Assembly (NCBI GenBank): GCA_009760855.2
Contig: WPIO01000042.1
Span: forward strand, 2,214,001 to 2,278,000
Reading direction: 5' to 3'
DNA: 64,000 nucleotides
Source: Cristatella mucedo
Taxonomy: Eukaryota; Bryozoa; Phylactolaemata; Cristatellidae
Shown here: positions 11,698 through 23,460 of the stretch, piece after piece
Layout: each line of letters starts with the position of its first letter
Numbering within the stretch: the first letter of the stretch is position 1
Notes under the pieces: model-generated
What the model was told of the DNA's origin: nothing
Seen by the model: only the letters and a program-made list of their open reading frames with translations
The model's database searches: none
Position numbers and translations under genes: made by a program

Positions 11698-12001
11698 TGA
11701 TGAGCTGTACTCAATTGTCCTTGGCACTTTTTTCTTTTCTTTTATGTTTACTATAGTCAGCCATTCTGGCTGTGATCCCACCCCAAATCGACTGATCAGC
11801 CATTGGGCTGATTGCTAATCGATACAAGCTGAGTGCTGCCCCACCTCTTCTCCCAGCTCGGCCGTTGCAGCAGCCGATTGTACCTGCCAGCAGCCGGTGA
11901 AGAAGCCGCAAGCAGCACGAGTGTCCCTTCTGTAGTGGTCATGTGAAGTGGCCCATAAGCAGTCGGCAGCAGCTCACGGTTGCTTCTTTCTTGCTCTTCA
12001 G

Positions 12002-12200
12002 GCTGCGTCATCATCGCACAGCAGCCTGCAGCTCAGCTCCACATCGCCCGCCATCGATGCGGCCCCGGCTGCATCGGCGCCCTCCTTGCCCTCCGGCGTT
12101 GGGGCTGCTGCATCGACGGCCCTGGTTGACGGCGGTCTCTCTGACCGTCTGGCAAGCCTCACTTTATCGCCCGGATCCGATAAAGAAGCAACCGCCACTG
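12002..12200 (+). CDS. Candidate internal exon, Ser/Ala/Pro-rich
   Basis: A strong acceptor (tgcttctttcttgctcttcag) and a consensus donor (ccactg|gtgagt) bound 199 bases open in one frame with entry phase 0 and exit phase 1. The peptide begins AASSSHSSLQLSSTSPAI, is rich in Ala, Ser and Pro, and ends with an acidic stretch before ATATG. No domain is recognised; this is typical of a disordered linker. It could belong to the TIR gene downstream or to another gene; no phase-1 partner exon was found. Confidence 0.5.
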
Positions 12201-12394
12201 GTGAGTGTTTGTGCTCTCTCTTCTCCGTGCAAGTAGCAGCCGGTGGCGCTCTGCCCCGTGCAAGCGCCCCGATGCAAGCCGAATGATGCATCGCTCACAA
12301 TCCGACCGCTTGATATTTAGCAGCGGACCTCGCGCTTCTTGCCCGCGGCAAATAGTTGTCGAGTCGTTTGCTGCATCCACCATAATGAAATACC

Positions 12395-12568
12395 AAATAC
12401 TGGCTGATTTGACAGCCTCGTTTTGTATAGCAGCAGAAGAGCCTTGGCGGCTTTCACCACTGCTTGCAGTTGGCAATAAAGGATCGCCCACTGCAGGATT
12501 CGAACCCACCACCTTTGCCTTGAGAAGAGCGAACACTTTACCTTCTGGGCTATCACGGCCCGTGAGCT
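12395..12568 (-). mobile_element. SINE-A (tRNA-derived)
   Basis: Full-length-looking minus copy. The box B complement (caggattcgaaccc) and box A region (gggctatcacggccc) are present with the conserved body. It lies about 195 bp after the candidate exon at 12.0-12.2 kb, within a probable intron. Confidence 0.85.
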
Positions 12569-12709
12569 TCGCTCATCATCTGGCTATGATGCTGCTTAGC
12601 TTCGGTGGATTTTTGTCCCATTCGTCTGAGCGGGAATGAGCACCCAATTGCCCCCTGCAGCAAAATGACAACCTGCTGGAGGCTGCTGTCCAGCGCACTA
12701 ACTCTTATC

Positions 12710-12710
<1 letters not shown>

Positions 12711-12773
<63 letters not shown>

Positions 12774-12785
12774 TCTCCCTCCCCC
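12711..12785. repeat. (TC)n microsatellite
   Basis: Pure tc run with a ctccctcc end. Confidence 0.95.
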
Positions 12786-13159
12786 AGTCTCTCCCCTTTG
12801 TGAATAATTTTGTTATTATTTTGACGACTGAACCGATGCCTTGATCGCCTAATTGTGTGCACTGACTGATTTTTTTTGCGGCTCATTTTCAAAATCCCTC
12901 TCACAAAATGTTCACTCACTCGATCAATTGTTCTCTTACAATTATATGTTGTCATGACTATATTCTGCTTATCTGACCAAAGTACTGATCTCAGGAAGGC
13001 TGCCGTCTGTGCCCTCCTTGGCATCCAAAATCGGCTTCAAATAGTCAAACCTTCTGACATGTAACACGAATGCTGTCTACTCAAAAAAATCTTCGTCCTC
13101 CACTTAAAAAAAAATCTTTGCCTTCAGGATGCTCAATCGTTTATTCGACCTGTCCTCAC

Positions 13160-13340
13160 TGGAGAAAAAGGTTAGCTCATTTAACAGCTCTAGTTTTTGT
13201 ATAGCAACAGAAGTATTTTAACGGCTGTCACCACTGCTTGCTGTCTTAACTATAGGATTTCCCACTTCATGAGTCGAAAAACCACGACTTGAGTCGTGAA
13301 GAGCGAGCACCTCACTCCTGGGCTAGAAAGCACAGCCATG
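13160..13340 (-). mobile_element. SINE-A, diverged
   Basis: Aligns with the family across its whole length (tttaacagct, gtatagcaaca, cggctgtcaccactgcttgc, then an 'acgacttgagtcgtgaagagc' head) but with many substitutions. Confidence 0.7.
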
Positions 13341-13369
13341 ATGGCAACGGGTGACAGCCATCCAAGAAG

Positions 13370-13745
13370 GCTCGTCTGAACTGTTCCCCAATGAGGCTAG
13401 ACATCGTACCGCTTGCTTTTCTGACTCTAATCGTGTGACTGTGCCTTTGACCGACCTCAAAATCCCATGGAGACCCTGGCTTTACAATGTATGTGCCCAA
13501 AGTGTTAGAACTTGCTCCCGACTGATGTTGTGAGGTCCCCTGACTCGACAAAATTTACGCAGAAGCTAAAAATGCACCTGTTTCTCACAGCATTTGTGGG
13601 GTTCTTCACCTGAATTTGTGAGCTTATTCGTACCGATGTTGTACATGTTATCAGCAACCATATCGAGATTCTTCCTGTGTAGTATATTTGAAGGTCCTAG
13701 AAAGAGAATCGGTTCTCTGAGGGTTCTATAAAAAGTCATTATTAT
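13370..13745 (+). mobile_element. LINE-A 3' fragment
   Basis: Encodes remnants of the LINE-A C-terminal block (ctgttccccaatgaggctag and later tgcacctgtttctcacagca) and ends with the decayed hairpin 'cctagaaagagaatcggttc' plus 'tcattattat'. Confidence 0.75.
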
Positions 13746-13782
13746 GATTGAGTTCTTACTTAGCTATACCTCTTTAATGCAA

Positions 13783-14010
13783 TTTAATATAATAATAATA
13801 ATAATACATTTGTATAGCACAATAAGAGAACTTAATCTCTTTATAGGCACTTTAAGTTTGCTGCAAAGGAAGCAGGATCGAATGGTTAATGGTAGCATGT
13901 TTAATGTCAACAAGCATAACATGTCCAGAGGTGACATGCGTAGGGTCGGCATGTAGATATGGTTAGTGGCAGCATGCACTTTACATATGCTGGATAGGAA
14001 ACATGTCACT
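13783..14010 (-). mobile_element. LINE-A 3' fragment, opposite orientation
   Basis: (aat)n, decayed hairpin and the 'gctgcaaaggaagcaggatcg' segment on the minus strand, directly beside the plus-strand copy, so two LINE-A tails lie tail to tail. Confidence 0.75.
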
Positions 14011-15640
14011 TGGTCAGTGATAGCTTGGATTGTGCTTCCACACAGAAGTATAGAACATACAATTTACTAGGATTATGCAAATGCTGTGTGAAACGTGTGG
14101 CTTATTAGCTTCAAATTAACTGTCGGCATTTCGATGGGTGTCGCGTAGTTAGCCATTAGTGAGTGGCGGAATCGTAAAGTCTATATGTCTCTTTTCTCTG
14201 AGAAAGGGTTGGCAGTTGCAACCTGCACAGCAGCCGAGCCTGGCTGCTCGGTGTTGCTGCAAGCTGTGTCAGCTCAGTGCACAAGCTTCCGGAAGAATTA
14301 CGAGGTTTAGTTACTCTCGAGGGGATGTCCAAATGGATGGATGCTTGTCTGAGATATCCTGTTTTTTAAGCAGGCCTGCATTCTTCAGTAGTACTTGCTG
14401 ATAGTAAGCCCTCTTGACTGTGGAGCTGACGTTATCACCCGGTTAAAGGTCACCTTTGATTGGTTCGCACGGATCGAGAGCAAATACTGCAGGATACTAC
14501 ACGGGAGCCAAGGGATCGCAGGTAGTGGCATATGGAGAGAGCTCTCGACTTTTGGTGCATATGAACCGAAGAACCGCTCGGCAACACATTTCAAAAGAGT
14601 TGAAATTGGGCTGACACCGGAAGTCGAGGAACAGGCGTTGCTCGAGCACACTGGTAAGGCAAGGAGGTCGGGTAGTTCAAGGCTGGTCGAAGCGATTGAA
14701 GCCACCTATCAGCAACCAGAGATTTGTATTCGATATCGGTTCGATGCCCTATAGGGATGACGGTACGGCTCGTACAGAAGAGGTAAATTGATGACAGATC
14801 AGTGCCGCCGGGTGGCTTGACTGTTGCACGAGATTTGGAGCAACGGCCTTTACTGAACCTGCATTGCCGATTCCTCGACGGTCTTCCTAATTCAGCTGTC
14901 ACGGTGCCTCGTTTTGTTGTCGCGTGAGGTGAAGGCTGTTTGCTAATGCAGTACTAGGCCGTTTAGGCTTCTACGGCGCTGCAACAACTGTGCAGCATAA
15001 CTACCACCGGGTGTCTGCAAAATGGTAAATTAAGCAGCATGTCATTAGATAGTCTTTATGTATACTACTGGCAGAGAGGCCTCCAGTTCCATTCTCCTCA
15101 AACCTTGCATGTATTTGTGTGTGTATGTATGTACAGCTAATAAGGCCTCGTTTGTTCATACAGCCGTGTAAGTCTGTTATGGGCGCACTGCTCGTAGCAG
15201 GCTGTTCATGGTCGCCAGCATATCTTTATATTTACATTAAATAAACACATTTTTACTTATCTTTTTTCATTTAGAGTTTCTTTCTAATACCTAAATACTA
15301 AACTTTAAGCCTTTACACTTAAACTCTAGACCCAAAAACCCCATTTATTAGCTGAGTACCATCTGTTCATACAGTTCATGTAAGTCTGCTATGGGCACAG
15401 TGCTCAGAGCAGGCTGTTCAACATGGTCGCCAGGGGCCGTGTTGAACAGCCTGCTATGAGCACTAGCTGAGTATTAGCCGCTATGTACCGTTGTACACAA
15501 TCCAGTGGCTGGATCGTCCGTCCGGTGCCTAGTCTAGAGCAGCCTAGTCGGGAATCAGGATGTTTAGTGTTGCAGTCGTTCTGTGTTTGAGGCTTTAGCT
15601 TGTCGACCATTGTTAGCACTAGCAGCTGCCACCTCTTGGT
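14011..15640. other. Mostly unannotated stretch with duplicated segment
   Basis: The frame at 14395-14754 is open for 119 codons on the plus strand, but the minus strand there has weak LINE-like words (FFGSYAPKVESS), so it may be an old antisense LINE. A duplicated about 65-bp segment is listed separately. No exon of the TIR gene could be fixed here. Confidence 0.4.
15155..15455. repeat. Direct and inverted duplicated segment
   Basis: 15156-15220 (gttcatacagccgtgtaagt...gcaggctgttcatggtcgcc) is repeated at about 15365-15432 with few changes. A piece of it (gaacagcctgctatgagcac) then follows inverted at about 15443-15463, so a hairpin could form at the right end. Confidence 0.75.
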
Positions 15641-15721
15641 TTTGATTCGTGCACCACCAGGCTGCAGCAGGCAGGCTCTGGCTAAGCGGGGCCACGCCCA
15701 TCCTGGTCAGCAGGTGGCGGT

Positions 15722-18700
15722 TTGAGGCAAGCACTTCCTGAGCAGTACGATGCCGTCATCATTCACGATCCCGAGGACGAGGGAAAAGCAGAGCTCTTTC
15801 GCAGAAACCTGGTCGGCATCGTCGGTCCCGACTTGCGCGTCGCGAAGTTCGGCTGTGACGCCTCGAACGCCGGGCGGCTGCACTACGATGTGCTAGAGGA
15901 CACGATCAGACGCAGCACATACATGCTGCTGCTCGTGACAAGGAAGTTCTGCGCCGGCGACGGGAACATTATGCTCCGTGACACCTGTCTGTCGGAGATG
16001 CTCAATAACGACGAAAAGCGATGGTGCCTGATTCCGGTCTGGACAGCGCCCGAGGAGGAGTACCAGCGGCCCATGGCGCTGCGCCCGCTGACCGGCATCA
16101 GCGAGAAGAACATGGCAGTGAGTGAGCGTGAGAGTGGACCAGCGCTGGCGTCGAGCAGTTTGCCTCGGCGCCAGCGCTGAGACAAACTTATGCTGCGGCC
16201 GCACTCTTGGCTCGTGCAAGCTCTCGGCGCTCAAACTGGTCTGGTATGGAAGGGCCCGAGGCCTGCTTCTCGGCTTGCAGCCTGTGGCCCCGATTTTTGT
16301 CACCCGGATTTTGGCTTCCCTTTCCTTGATTGTCTGTCGTCAGGAAGAAAGCGATTCAATAGTCAGGCCGGCGAGATTTCGGATTTCTGTTGCCATTGCC
16401 AGACGCAGGCACACTGGCCAGAATCAGGCCGTCTTTAGTCGGTTTTTCGAATGACGTGAGAGGCAGAAATCATTCTACGTTTAGCAGCGGCAGCGCGACA
16501 AACTGGCCAAAGCCTGCCACTGCATTGATGCCGGTCGATCTAGTAGAGGGAGAAGGTTGTTTCGGAATGAGTCCAAAGTGCTAGACGGTGGTATTATGGA
16601 CTCGTTCTGGATCTGGCACCATCTGGAGAGGAAGAGGCGAGCCAGCAAGCTGGGTGGAATCCCCCCCCCGTGATAGCAACCAGTTGCTCCGTGCAGTCCA
16701 TGAGCCACTCATCCTGCCTTCTCGTCGCACATCCTGCTTATATCGGGCACGGATCCCGTGTGCCCGTGTTATCGTGTGACACACACCCAACTGCCAGCAT
16801 TGAAATCTTTTTCGAGGCTGTGTTGTTTCTCCACTGCTCTGGCGCTACTCAGTGCCGCCTTGCACTCAGTCTTGAACCTCGAGCATGAATTACAATAGGG
16901 CAACGTTGAAGGGCAGATAATCTGCCTGACGTGTGCCTTGTTTCTTCAGCTTTCTCTCGGCGTCTTTTAATCGCCTTCTATCATGTATTCGTATGTATTG
17001 CTAGCACTAAAACTTACCTTTTACTTAGCAGCAAGATTTGGAGCTTCTGTCAATAATTATCTTTGTTCTTTAATGTAATGTATCTCTGTCTGTAACTCCA
17101 CAAAGTCATAAAGACCACGTGGGTGTTACGCAGGAGAGTTTTGTATAGCGCACTCACAGCCGAAGCGGCATTTGGTAGCCAACAGACTTCGTCTCACGCA
17201 ACAAAGAGAAAGTGGGAAGCATATCAGAGTCAGGAGAGCAGTTGAGGTAGTGAGTAGCATGGAAGTAGCAGCTCAGGACCGCTGAAAAGGATGTGCCTTA
17301 GTCGGCAGTAGGAGAGTAGTTGTCGTTGCGTAAGAATTGTGGAAGCGAGTTCCACAGTCTAGGACCTGCAGAGCTAAAGCTTCTGTCGCCAACGGTCTTT
17401 AACGGAGGAATGGGACAGCTAATTCATTGTCCACACCGGACCTGAGGGCGCAAACAGGCTGAAACTGATGCAGCAGTTCACTTTCGTGACTCTAATAAGC
17501 CCCAAAGACTGCGTACATGATATGCTTGACCGTTTTTCTATAGTTCATTCGCAGAAAGCCAGCTTGCTAGCTATCCGAGGCGCCATTAAAGGGACGTCTG
17601 AGCCGGGAATCCGTGGGAGCAAAATATGCTGGTCTCGATGGTTGGCTCTCAGCTCTTTGCTTGGGTGTTGATTTCTTGCCGGGCTGGTTTGCCGCAGTGG
17701 TGCTGCTCGCCCCGACCAAGGTCTGACCGAAGTCGTTGGCTCGAGCCCCCCTACTATATGCTAAGCGCCCGAATAGAGATTAGATTCTCTTAGGGCGCTA
17801 TACGCACGAATTATATTTATTTATTATAAAACTTCTCGTGGCAAGTGGATGACCCAGCAGCGATCGGTCGCTGGCTCAGTGTTTTTCACCGGTTTTTCGC
17901 GAGCGAGAGCTCGGCTCGTGTGCTCGAGCAGCTGGGCAGCTTCCGCCATCGACGGCTGAGCTTTTTTCTCCTTTTTTCCCATACTCTTTGCCTTAGTTCT
18001 GAGGCTGCCAGTTTGCCCTGTCCTATTCGACTGTCGCACATTCCGTTCTATGTTTTCTCTGTGGTCTGGCAGGCCGATTCTTACGTGTCAGTGCTGACGG
18101 GTGTGGCGGTGAGCCGAGGTAATAGCAGCCAAGCAAGCTTGCCCAGGGCTCTGAGAATTAGTGCAGTTTCATCTCCCTCTCCAGCACCCATCTACCTGCC
18201 CAGAAGCAGGAAGCATTGGCCTCGTGTCTGTCGCTAGTTGTACGACTATTTTCTCACACCGCCTTAGCTCATCTCGACCGCGATGACAGCAAAATGTATC
18301 CAACCGAAATCAGAAATGTTTCTAGATTCATGTAAAAACAAGCAGAGCTGAAATCGCATTTCAAATTTGACTTCGATATGTGAAGTATTAGCCGAGTTGT
18401 GGATTTTACAAGGCACAAACCTTCACTGGTAATGAAGCTGTATACAGGTCATAAGATTGCACCTCAACAAGTTTTACACATCTATGTCCACCTACCAAGG
18501 TTCGACAAGTTGGGATACAAGTCGCAAATGATGCAGAGATCGGTCAATGTGTTCTTCAAAGATATGCTGCTTCCGGTTTACATCCTAGTTAGCCGTGGTT
18601 TGCATAACTATTTTTTCATTTGGGCAGAAGTCGTCAGAACTTTCGATCCCAGTTCTAACATATTTGTCTTTTGAAAGGTACACTAAACAAATATTCGATT

Positions 18701-19033
18701 GTTGGACAAAGTGTAAATATTTTCTGTTAGGATTCCCTTTTAAGGGGGAATGGAAAGAAAATGTTTAGGCCTTTTCTGCCGCTATGCAACTGAGGCTGTT
18801 AAATCGGCTAATAGTGTATATGTATATATATATATTTATTTATTTATGCCTGTCCACCATCGTCATTGCAGGACACGTTTCGAAGCCAGAGCATCATCAA
18901 GCTGTTTAGCGAGAAACTCCAGCATCGGGAGAAACGCCAGCAGGAGATGCAAGAACGCCTCGCCAGGGAGGCTCGCGACCGGCAGCGGAAGGAGGAGGAG
19001 TTGGAGGGCCAGCGAAAGCACAGAGAAATGTAG
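15722..19033 (+). CDS. TIR-domain protein, last two exons
   Basis: The TIR exon ends at 16117 on a gtgagt donor (phase 0); the terminal exon is 18872-19033 behind the acceptor ccatcgtcattgcag, also phase 0, ending in TAG. The exact 5' edge of the TIR exon is unresolved: candidate acceptors are near 15710-15713 and 15746, and no earlier exon was identified. The TIR exon carries the first strand YDAVIIHDPEDEGKAELF, then DLRVAKFGCD, the helix/strand DTIRRSTYMLLLVTRKF, then LSEMLNNDEKRWCLIPVW. The usual box 2 'RD..PG' is not conserved. The Glu in LSEML sits where NAD-cleaving TIR domains keep their catalytic Glu, but enzymatic activity is only a possibility. The last exon finishes the domain and adds a highly charged helix (SEKLQHREKRQQEMQERLAR and on), probably coiled coil. 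TIR domains signal in innate immunity by homotypic contact; which pathway is unknown. The 2.75-kb intron holds LINE-B and SINE-B copies. Confidence 0.78.
17072..17480 (-). mobile_element. LINE-B 3' copy in the TIR-gene intron
   Basis: Begins with the ACATT-type end (taatgtaatgtatctctgtc) and extends about 400 bp into the RT C-terminus complement (cacagtctaggacctgcaga, then cgccaacggtctttaacgga). Confidence 0.85.
17700..17826 (+). mobile_element. SINE-B in the TIR-gene intron
   Basis: tRNA-like head (ctcgccccgaccaaggtctg ... ggctcgagccccc, a box B variant) joined to a LINE-A-type hairpin (aagcgcccgaatagagattaga...ctcttagggcgcta) and an AT tail. Confidence 0.75.
17827..18871. other. Intron sequence, no feature recognised
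   Basis: An open frame at 17845-18237 has no domain and no acceptable splice pair; it is not annotated as coding. The rest is AT-rich intron ending in the (ta)n-like tract at 18818-18845 before the terminal exon. Confidence 0.45.
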
Positions 19034-19184
19034 GCCGCCGGCCGCTCTGCGCAGCCGCCCGCCGAAGCCGCCGACCGCAGCGACACCGGTCCTTCCTTCT
19101 TCCTTGACACCGGTCCTTCCTTCCTTCCTTCCTCAGAGCGAAACCGTCTAGTGACGGCGCTCGCACCCCCTTCTGGCCTCGGCC

Positions 19185-19345
19185 TTCAAGACCCAGGTCC
19201 GCTGGTTCGAGTCGTGCAACAGGAAGTCATTTTTTTGCCCAGGACCAAGGTGCGCGCTCGTCTTTTGCGACCAAGGTCGTGGGCTCAAGCCCTACAGCTT
19301 ATGTGAAGCATCCGGATATGCATTAAGCTCTTTCGGAATGCTATT
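19185..19345 (+). mobile_element. SINE-B-like fragments
   Basis: Two box B-like words (ctggttcgagtcgtg and gtgggctcaagccct) preceded by 'gaccaaggt', followed by 'gtgaagcatccggatatgc', a decayed LINE-A-like link. Probably one rearranged or two nested copies, just downstream of the TIR gene stop codon. Confidence 0.5.
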
Positions 19346-19614
19346 CAAACAAGATTTATTTCTTCTTTACCCTTTATTGCCTGCCATTAGCTGGAGTGGC
19401 AGCCACCTAAGGCGGTTCTGCAGCTATGTAAATGAGGCTGCTGAGGCATCCGACCTTTACTTTTACTGTGTGCTTCGTCAGATGCTTTTTTCCCCTTTTA
19501 TTTCCTTGTATTTGTCGATGAGGCTGAATTATAGCCTAGACCAGATTGAACCTAAAGAGGGGCCAGGCCTTTGCCATGCCAGAGCAGCCACTCTGCCGCC
19601 CTGGTTTCACTCAG

Positions 19615-19760
19615 AGGTTAAGGTTCTTGCCTTTAACGATCGAGGTCAAGGTGAATGCGCTTAATGACCGAGGTCGTGGGCTCGAGCCTTGCGGCATGCG
19701 TGAAGCGCCTGGATTAAGTTCTCTTAGGGTGATGTACAAATGAATTATATTTATATGTAA
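19615..19760 (+). mobile_element. SINE-B
   Basis: Head with ttaatgaccgaggtcgtgg, ctcgagccttgcggc as box B, 'gtgaagcgcctggattaag' and the hairpin remnant 'ttctcttagggtgatgtac', AT tail. Confidence 0.7.
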
Positions 19761-19830
19761 TCGTTCGAGGTTGAGTAGTCGTCGTGGCAGCTGAATTGGC
19801 CGATGGTCTCCTTCAGCTCGTTGGTGAGGG

Positions 19831-20128
<298 letters not shown>

Positions 20129-20261
20129 CCAGTTCCCACGTGCCTGCCGTCCCTACCGAAATATGTGCACGCCAAGCTGTTAAATCATGATAGATTATTT
20201 GTTGTTTGTGAATGATAACGTTTAGAAACTGGCAGTGCTGTAATTTGTGGTTTAGATGGTA

Positions 20262-20445
20262 ATGTAATGCATCTCTGTCTGCAACTCCACAAAGCCATAA
20301 AGACAATGTGGGTGTTGAGAAGGAGAGTTTTGTGTAGCGCACTCACAGCCTAAGCGGCTTTCGGTATGTATTCGGTAGCCAACAGACCCCATCTCATGCA
20401 ACAAAGAGAAAGTGGGAAGCATAGCCGAGTCAGTAGAGGTATTAG
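20262..20445 (-). mobile_element. LINE-B 3' tail
   Basis: Diagnostic end (aatgtaatgcatctctgtct) and body 'cacagcctaagcggctttcg', truncated after about 180 bp. Confidence 0.8.
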
Positions 20446-20721
20446 AAGTCCAGTTCAAGAGGTCAGTTAGTTGTACTTTGGACTCCTAGCCAGCCAGGGG
20501 AATGCCTCTCTGGTGCTGAATGCACGTGTCTCTTTGGCTAGGGAGTACATTCTTCTACGCTAACTTTACCTACTTGATATATTATCGCCGGCTCGCTCTT
20601 GTTCGTCACGATCCTCTGCCGTCGTCGGTATGCTTATCTGTTTGCATTGAGGCAGCATCTGGGACTCGTGAGCCTTGCTTCGCAGCGGCGCCAGCTTTAG
20701 TAGTATAAATATATTATATTA

Positions 20722-20797
20722 GCTTACTTGACAGCCTCATTTGTATAGCGGCAGAAGAGCCTTAACAGCTTTCACCACCACTTGTAGTTGGCAATAA
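20722..20797 (-). mobile_element. SINE-A, truncated by LINE-A
   Basis: The 3' half of a minus SINE-A (cttgacagcctcatttgtat, then agctttcaccaccacttgta) stops at 'ggcaataata' where LINE-A tail sequence begins. Confidence 0.75.
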
Positions 20798-21311
20798 TAA
20801 TGCACTTTATAATAATAATGTGCTTGATAAAGCGCCCTCAGATAACTCAATCTCTTTCTAGGCGCTTTACATTTGCTGCAAAGGGAACGCGATTGAATCG
20901 TCAGTAATATCATGCTTGATAAACAACATGAACAACGTGTTTAGGGGTGACATGCTTAGGGCCAGCATGCAAATGTGGTTAGTGGCAGCATGCACAGTGT
21001 CAGCACGCAAAAGCACATCAAGGACGAATCACAGGGACCCACTGAATGCTGTCCTAAATAAGTGTGTTTTCAAGTTCTTTTTAAATGTGGTCAAGTCAGG
21101 CGATGTTCTGCCGCAAGTCGGGAGGGAGTTCCAGGCTCCCGTTGGGAGCATAGGAATTAAATGCACGGTCTCCAAAGGATTTGAGGTTTGTACGAGGTAT
21201 TGGTAAACTGTTGGATTCCGAAAAGCGGGCGGGCGAGACGATGCTTGGCCCGGTGGGGGAGTAGATCTGAGAGATAGGCTGGAGCCAAAGAATGAAGTGA
21301 CCTAAAAGTGA
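20798..21311 (-). mobile_element. LINE-A 3' copy
   Basis: A doubled tail (aataataatgcactt twice) with the hairpin, then the complement of the ORF2 C-terminus; the minus frame at 21096-21377 includes LKSFGDRAFNSYAPNGSLEL, the family's C-terminal block, with substitutions. Confidence 0.85.
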
Positions 21312-21382
21312 GCGACAAGAGGATCGCCGGCTGCAGCAGGATTCGAACCAACGGCCTTGGTCGTGTAGAGCCAGCATCTTTT
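21312..21382 (-). mobile_element. SINE-A head fragment
   Basis: gaggatcgccggctgcagca and the box B complement caggattcgaaccaac, truncated at both sides by LINE-A tails. Confidence 0.65.
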
Positions 21383-21470
21383 AATAATAATAATAATAAT
21401 AAATTTGATAAAGCACCCTCAGAGAACTCAATCTCTTTCTAGGCGCTTTACATTTGCTGCAAAGGAAACA
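21383..21470 (-). mobile_element. LINE-A 3' tail
   Basis: (taa)n, 'aaatttgataaagcaccctc', hairpin and 'tttacatttgctgcaaagg'. Confidence 0.85.
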
Positions 21471-21996
21471 TTAGTACACTCATGCAAGAACTAGCACTGT
21501 TTCAAGCGTCATGTTTTTGGCAAATATATTTTGAATGCAGAAGCCGCTAGAGCGCTTTGGTAAGGCAAAGCCTATGGAAGGGATCGATACCATCGTGGCC
21601 ATTCCATAGAACTAAAGAGTTAGTTTCGTCCGTGCTGTAGATTTATTTTTAAAGCCATCCGTGATATGTAATAGCAGTTAAGCTGCTTAGACTGCAACAG
21701 TATTTCACTGGCCATTCTGCCAATTATCCTCACGTTTAGTTATTGGCTGGTGGCATTTGTTTGTCAAAGCCCTCTGACCGAGAAAAGATGCATTTGCTCA
21801 CTTTCTCCCCCTCTCCGAGCTATCCAAAACATCCAACTTTGTCTTGATCTATGTCTTCCATCGAGCATGGCCATGCGAATAATTCTGAAGACTCAGTTTG
21901 CCTATGTCTCATCGTCCAGTTGACGATTTTACTGATAACTGCCGCTACGTAGTCGCCACCAAAGCCACACGACGTGGCCATTATGGAGGAGTCGTA
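21471..21996. other. Unannotated stretch
   Basis: No repeat family or gene recognised. It directly precedes the candidate exon below and would be intron or promoter. Confidence 0.4.
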
Positions 21997-22358
21997 ACCG
22001 CCGGCTGCCGGTGGGAAGGCGAAGCTGCAAACGGCAGTCGACAACCTAGCCATCGCCCGTAAGATCGAGGGCGTAAGGGATAGTCAGAAAGCCCTGCTAA
22101 ACGACTGCACCGCCATGATGACCAGCCGCGGAGCACCCCCTGCTGCTGCTGCTGCTGCTGCTGCGGAGTCTGTGCTGGGAACGCCATCGGAAGCAGCGAC
22201 TACGAGCAACCGTGGCGGCGCGCCGGTGCCAGCGAGGCATGGCAGTGGTGGCAGCGCGGCTCGAAAGAGCACCGTGGAGGCCAGCTTGCAGCAGGCTGCT
22301 TTGGCTGCCAGCAGCAGAAGCAGCAGCGCGGCGGTGGCGACAGGCCCAGTCAGCTCAG
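21997..22358 (+). CDS. Candidate exon: helix plus Ala/Ser-rich region
   Basis: One frame stays open from after a TAA at 21994-21996 to a donor at 22358 (agctcag|gtcagt, exit phase 1). It reads a helical segment (LQTAVDNLAIARKIEGVRDS, QKALLNDCTAMM) then poly-Ala from a gctgct run, and a Ser/Ala/Gly-rich tail. The 5' boundary is not resolved; no good acceptor was seen, so it could start at the tandem ATGs at 22115. No domain is recognised. The frame joins in phase with the candidate exon at 24394. Confidence 0.42.
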
Positions 22359-22869
22359 GTCAGTTGCCAGCCCGATGCTTAACACGTTGTTTCTCAAGCC
22401 TGAGCTTCCTCTTCTCTCAGCGACTGAGGCAGCGGCCAAAGCCAAAGCCGCTCAGTCGTCGCATTCGATTTCGGTGCAGAAGTCCGATGGATGGCCTTGC
22501 GATAGATATGCTTTCGAGCATTTAGGAACCTGACAATGACCGTCAGTCTTTCTGCTGCCTCTTTCGGTCTGTCGCAAGAAAATGAAAAAGTATGATTTAT
22601 TTATATAGCACCATACCAGAACGTGATCTTGGTTCAGGCTTTTCACATATGCCATGGGACTCGTGCCCAAGACACCGGTCGTCAAATACATTTACCTTGA
22701 CCTTGGTTTAAGGAAGCACCCTAATCACCGGGCCAAACCAGCAAGTACTTGCTGACTCACGTTTGCTCTCTGGCTTGTTGTCTGTCTACGACTCACTCTC
22801 TCGGTGTCTGTGTCTGTCTGTCTGTCTCTGTCTCTCTCCTCGCGCTTTCTCTTTCTCTCTCGATCGCTT

Positions 22870-23230
22870 GTAAGTTCCAGTCTGGCTTTAGAGCAAATCA
22901 CTCCACAGAATCAGCATTGCTTAAGGTGTACAACGACCTACTTAGGAATGCAGACATGGGTAGAGTATTTCTGCTTATTTTGCTCGATCTTTCGGCAGCT
23001 TTTGATAGTATCGATCACCAAGTTAATCTAGAGCACTTCTCATCTCGCCTGGGCATCACTGGCACTGCTCTGCAATGGTCCAGGTCCTATCTCAGTGGGA
23101 GACTCCAGAGTATTGACGTGAATGGACAAAGATCATCCGATGTACCTCTGAAATACGGGGTACCTCAGGGCTTCGTGCTAGGGGTCCGGTTCTCTTCACA
23201 GTTTATACTCTCCCTCTTGCTGATGTGATG
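22870..23230 (+). mobile_element. LINE-A RT fragment (palm)
   Basis: Frame 22749-23228 carries [36 protein letters not shown] (motif A, catalytic Asp in DLSAAFD), [18 protein letters not shown] and KYGVPQGFVLG. It stops before YADD and is cut by the CTGT microsatellite. Confidence 0.9.
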
Positions 23231-23249
23231 CCCCTGTGCATGTCTCCCT

Positions 23250-23460
<211 letters not shown>

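Noticed and set aside
12950-13064. Possible HEAT-repeat exon (STDLRKAAVCALLGI)
   Set aside because: Only one short helix-like segment, followed by a stop; splice sites are ambiguous.
14395-14754. 119-codon open frame on the plus strand
   Set aside because: The opposite strand has LINE-like words and there are no splice sites or domain; probably antisense of an old repeat.
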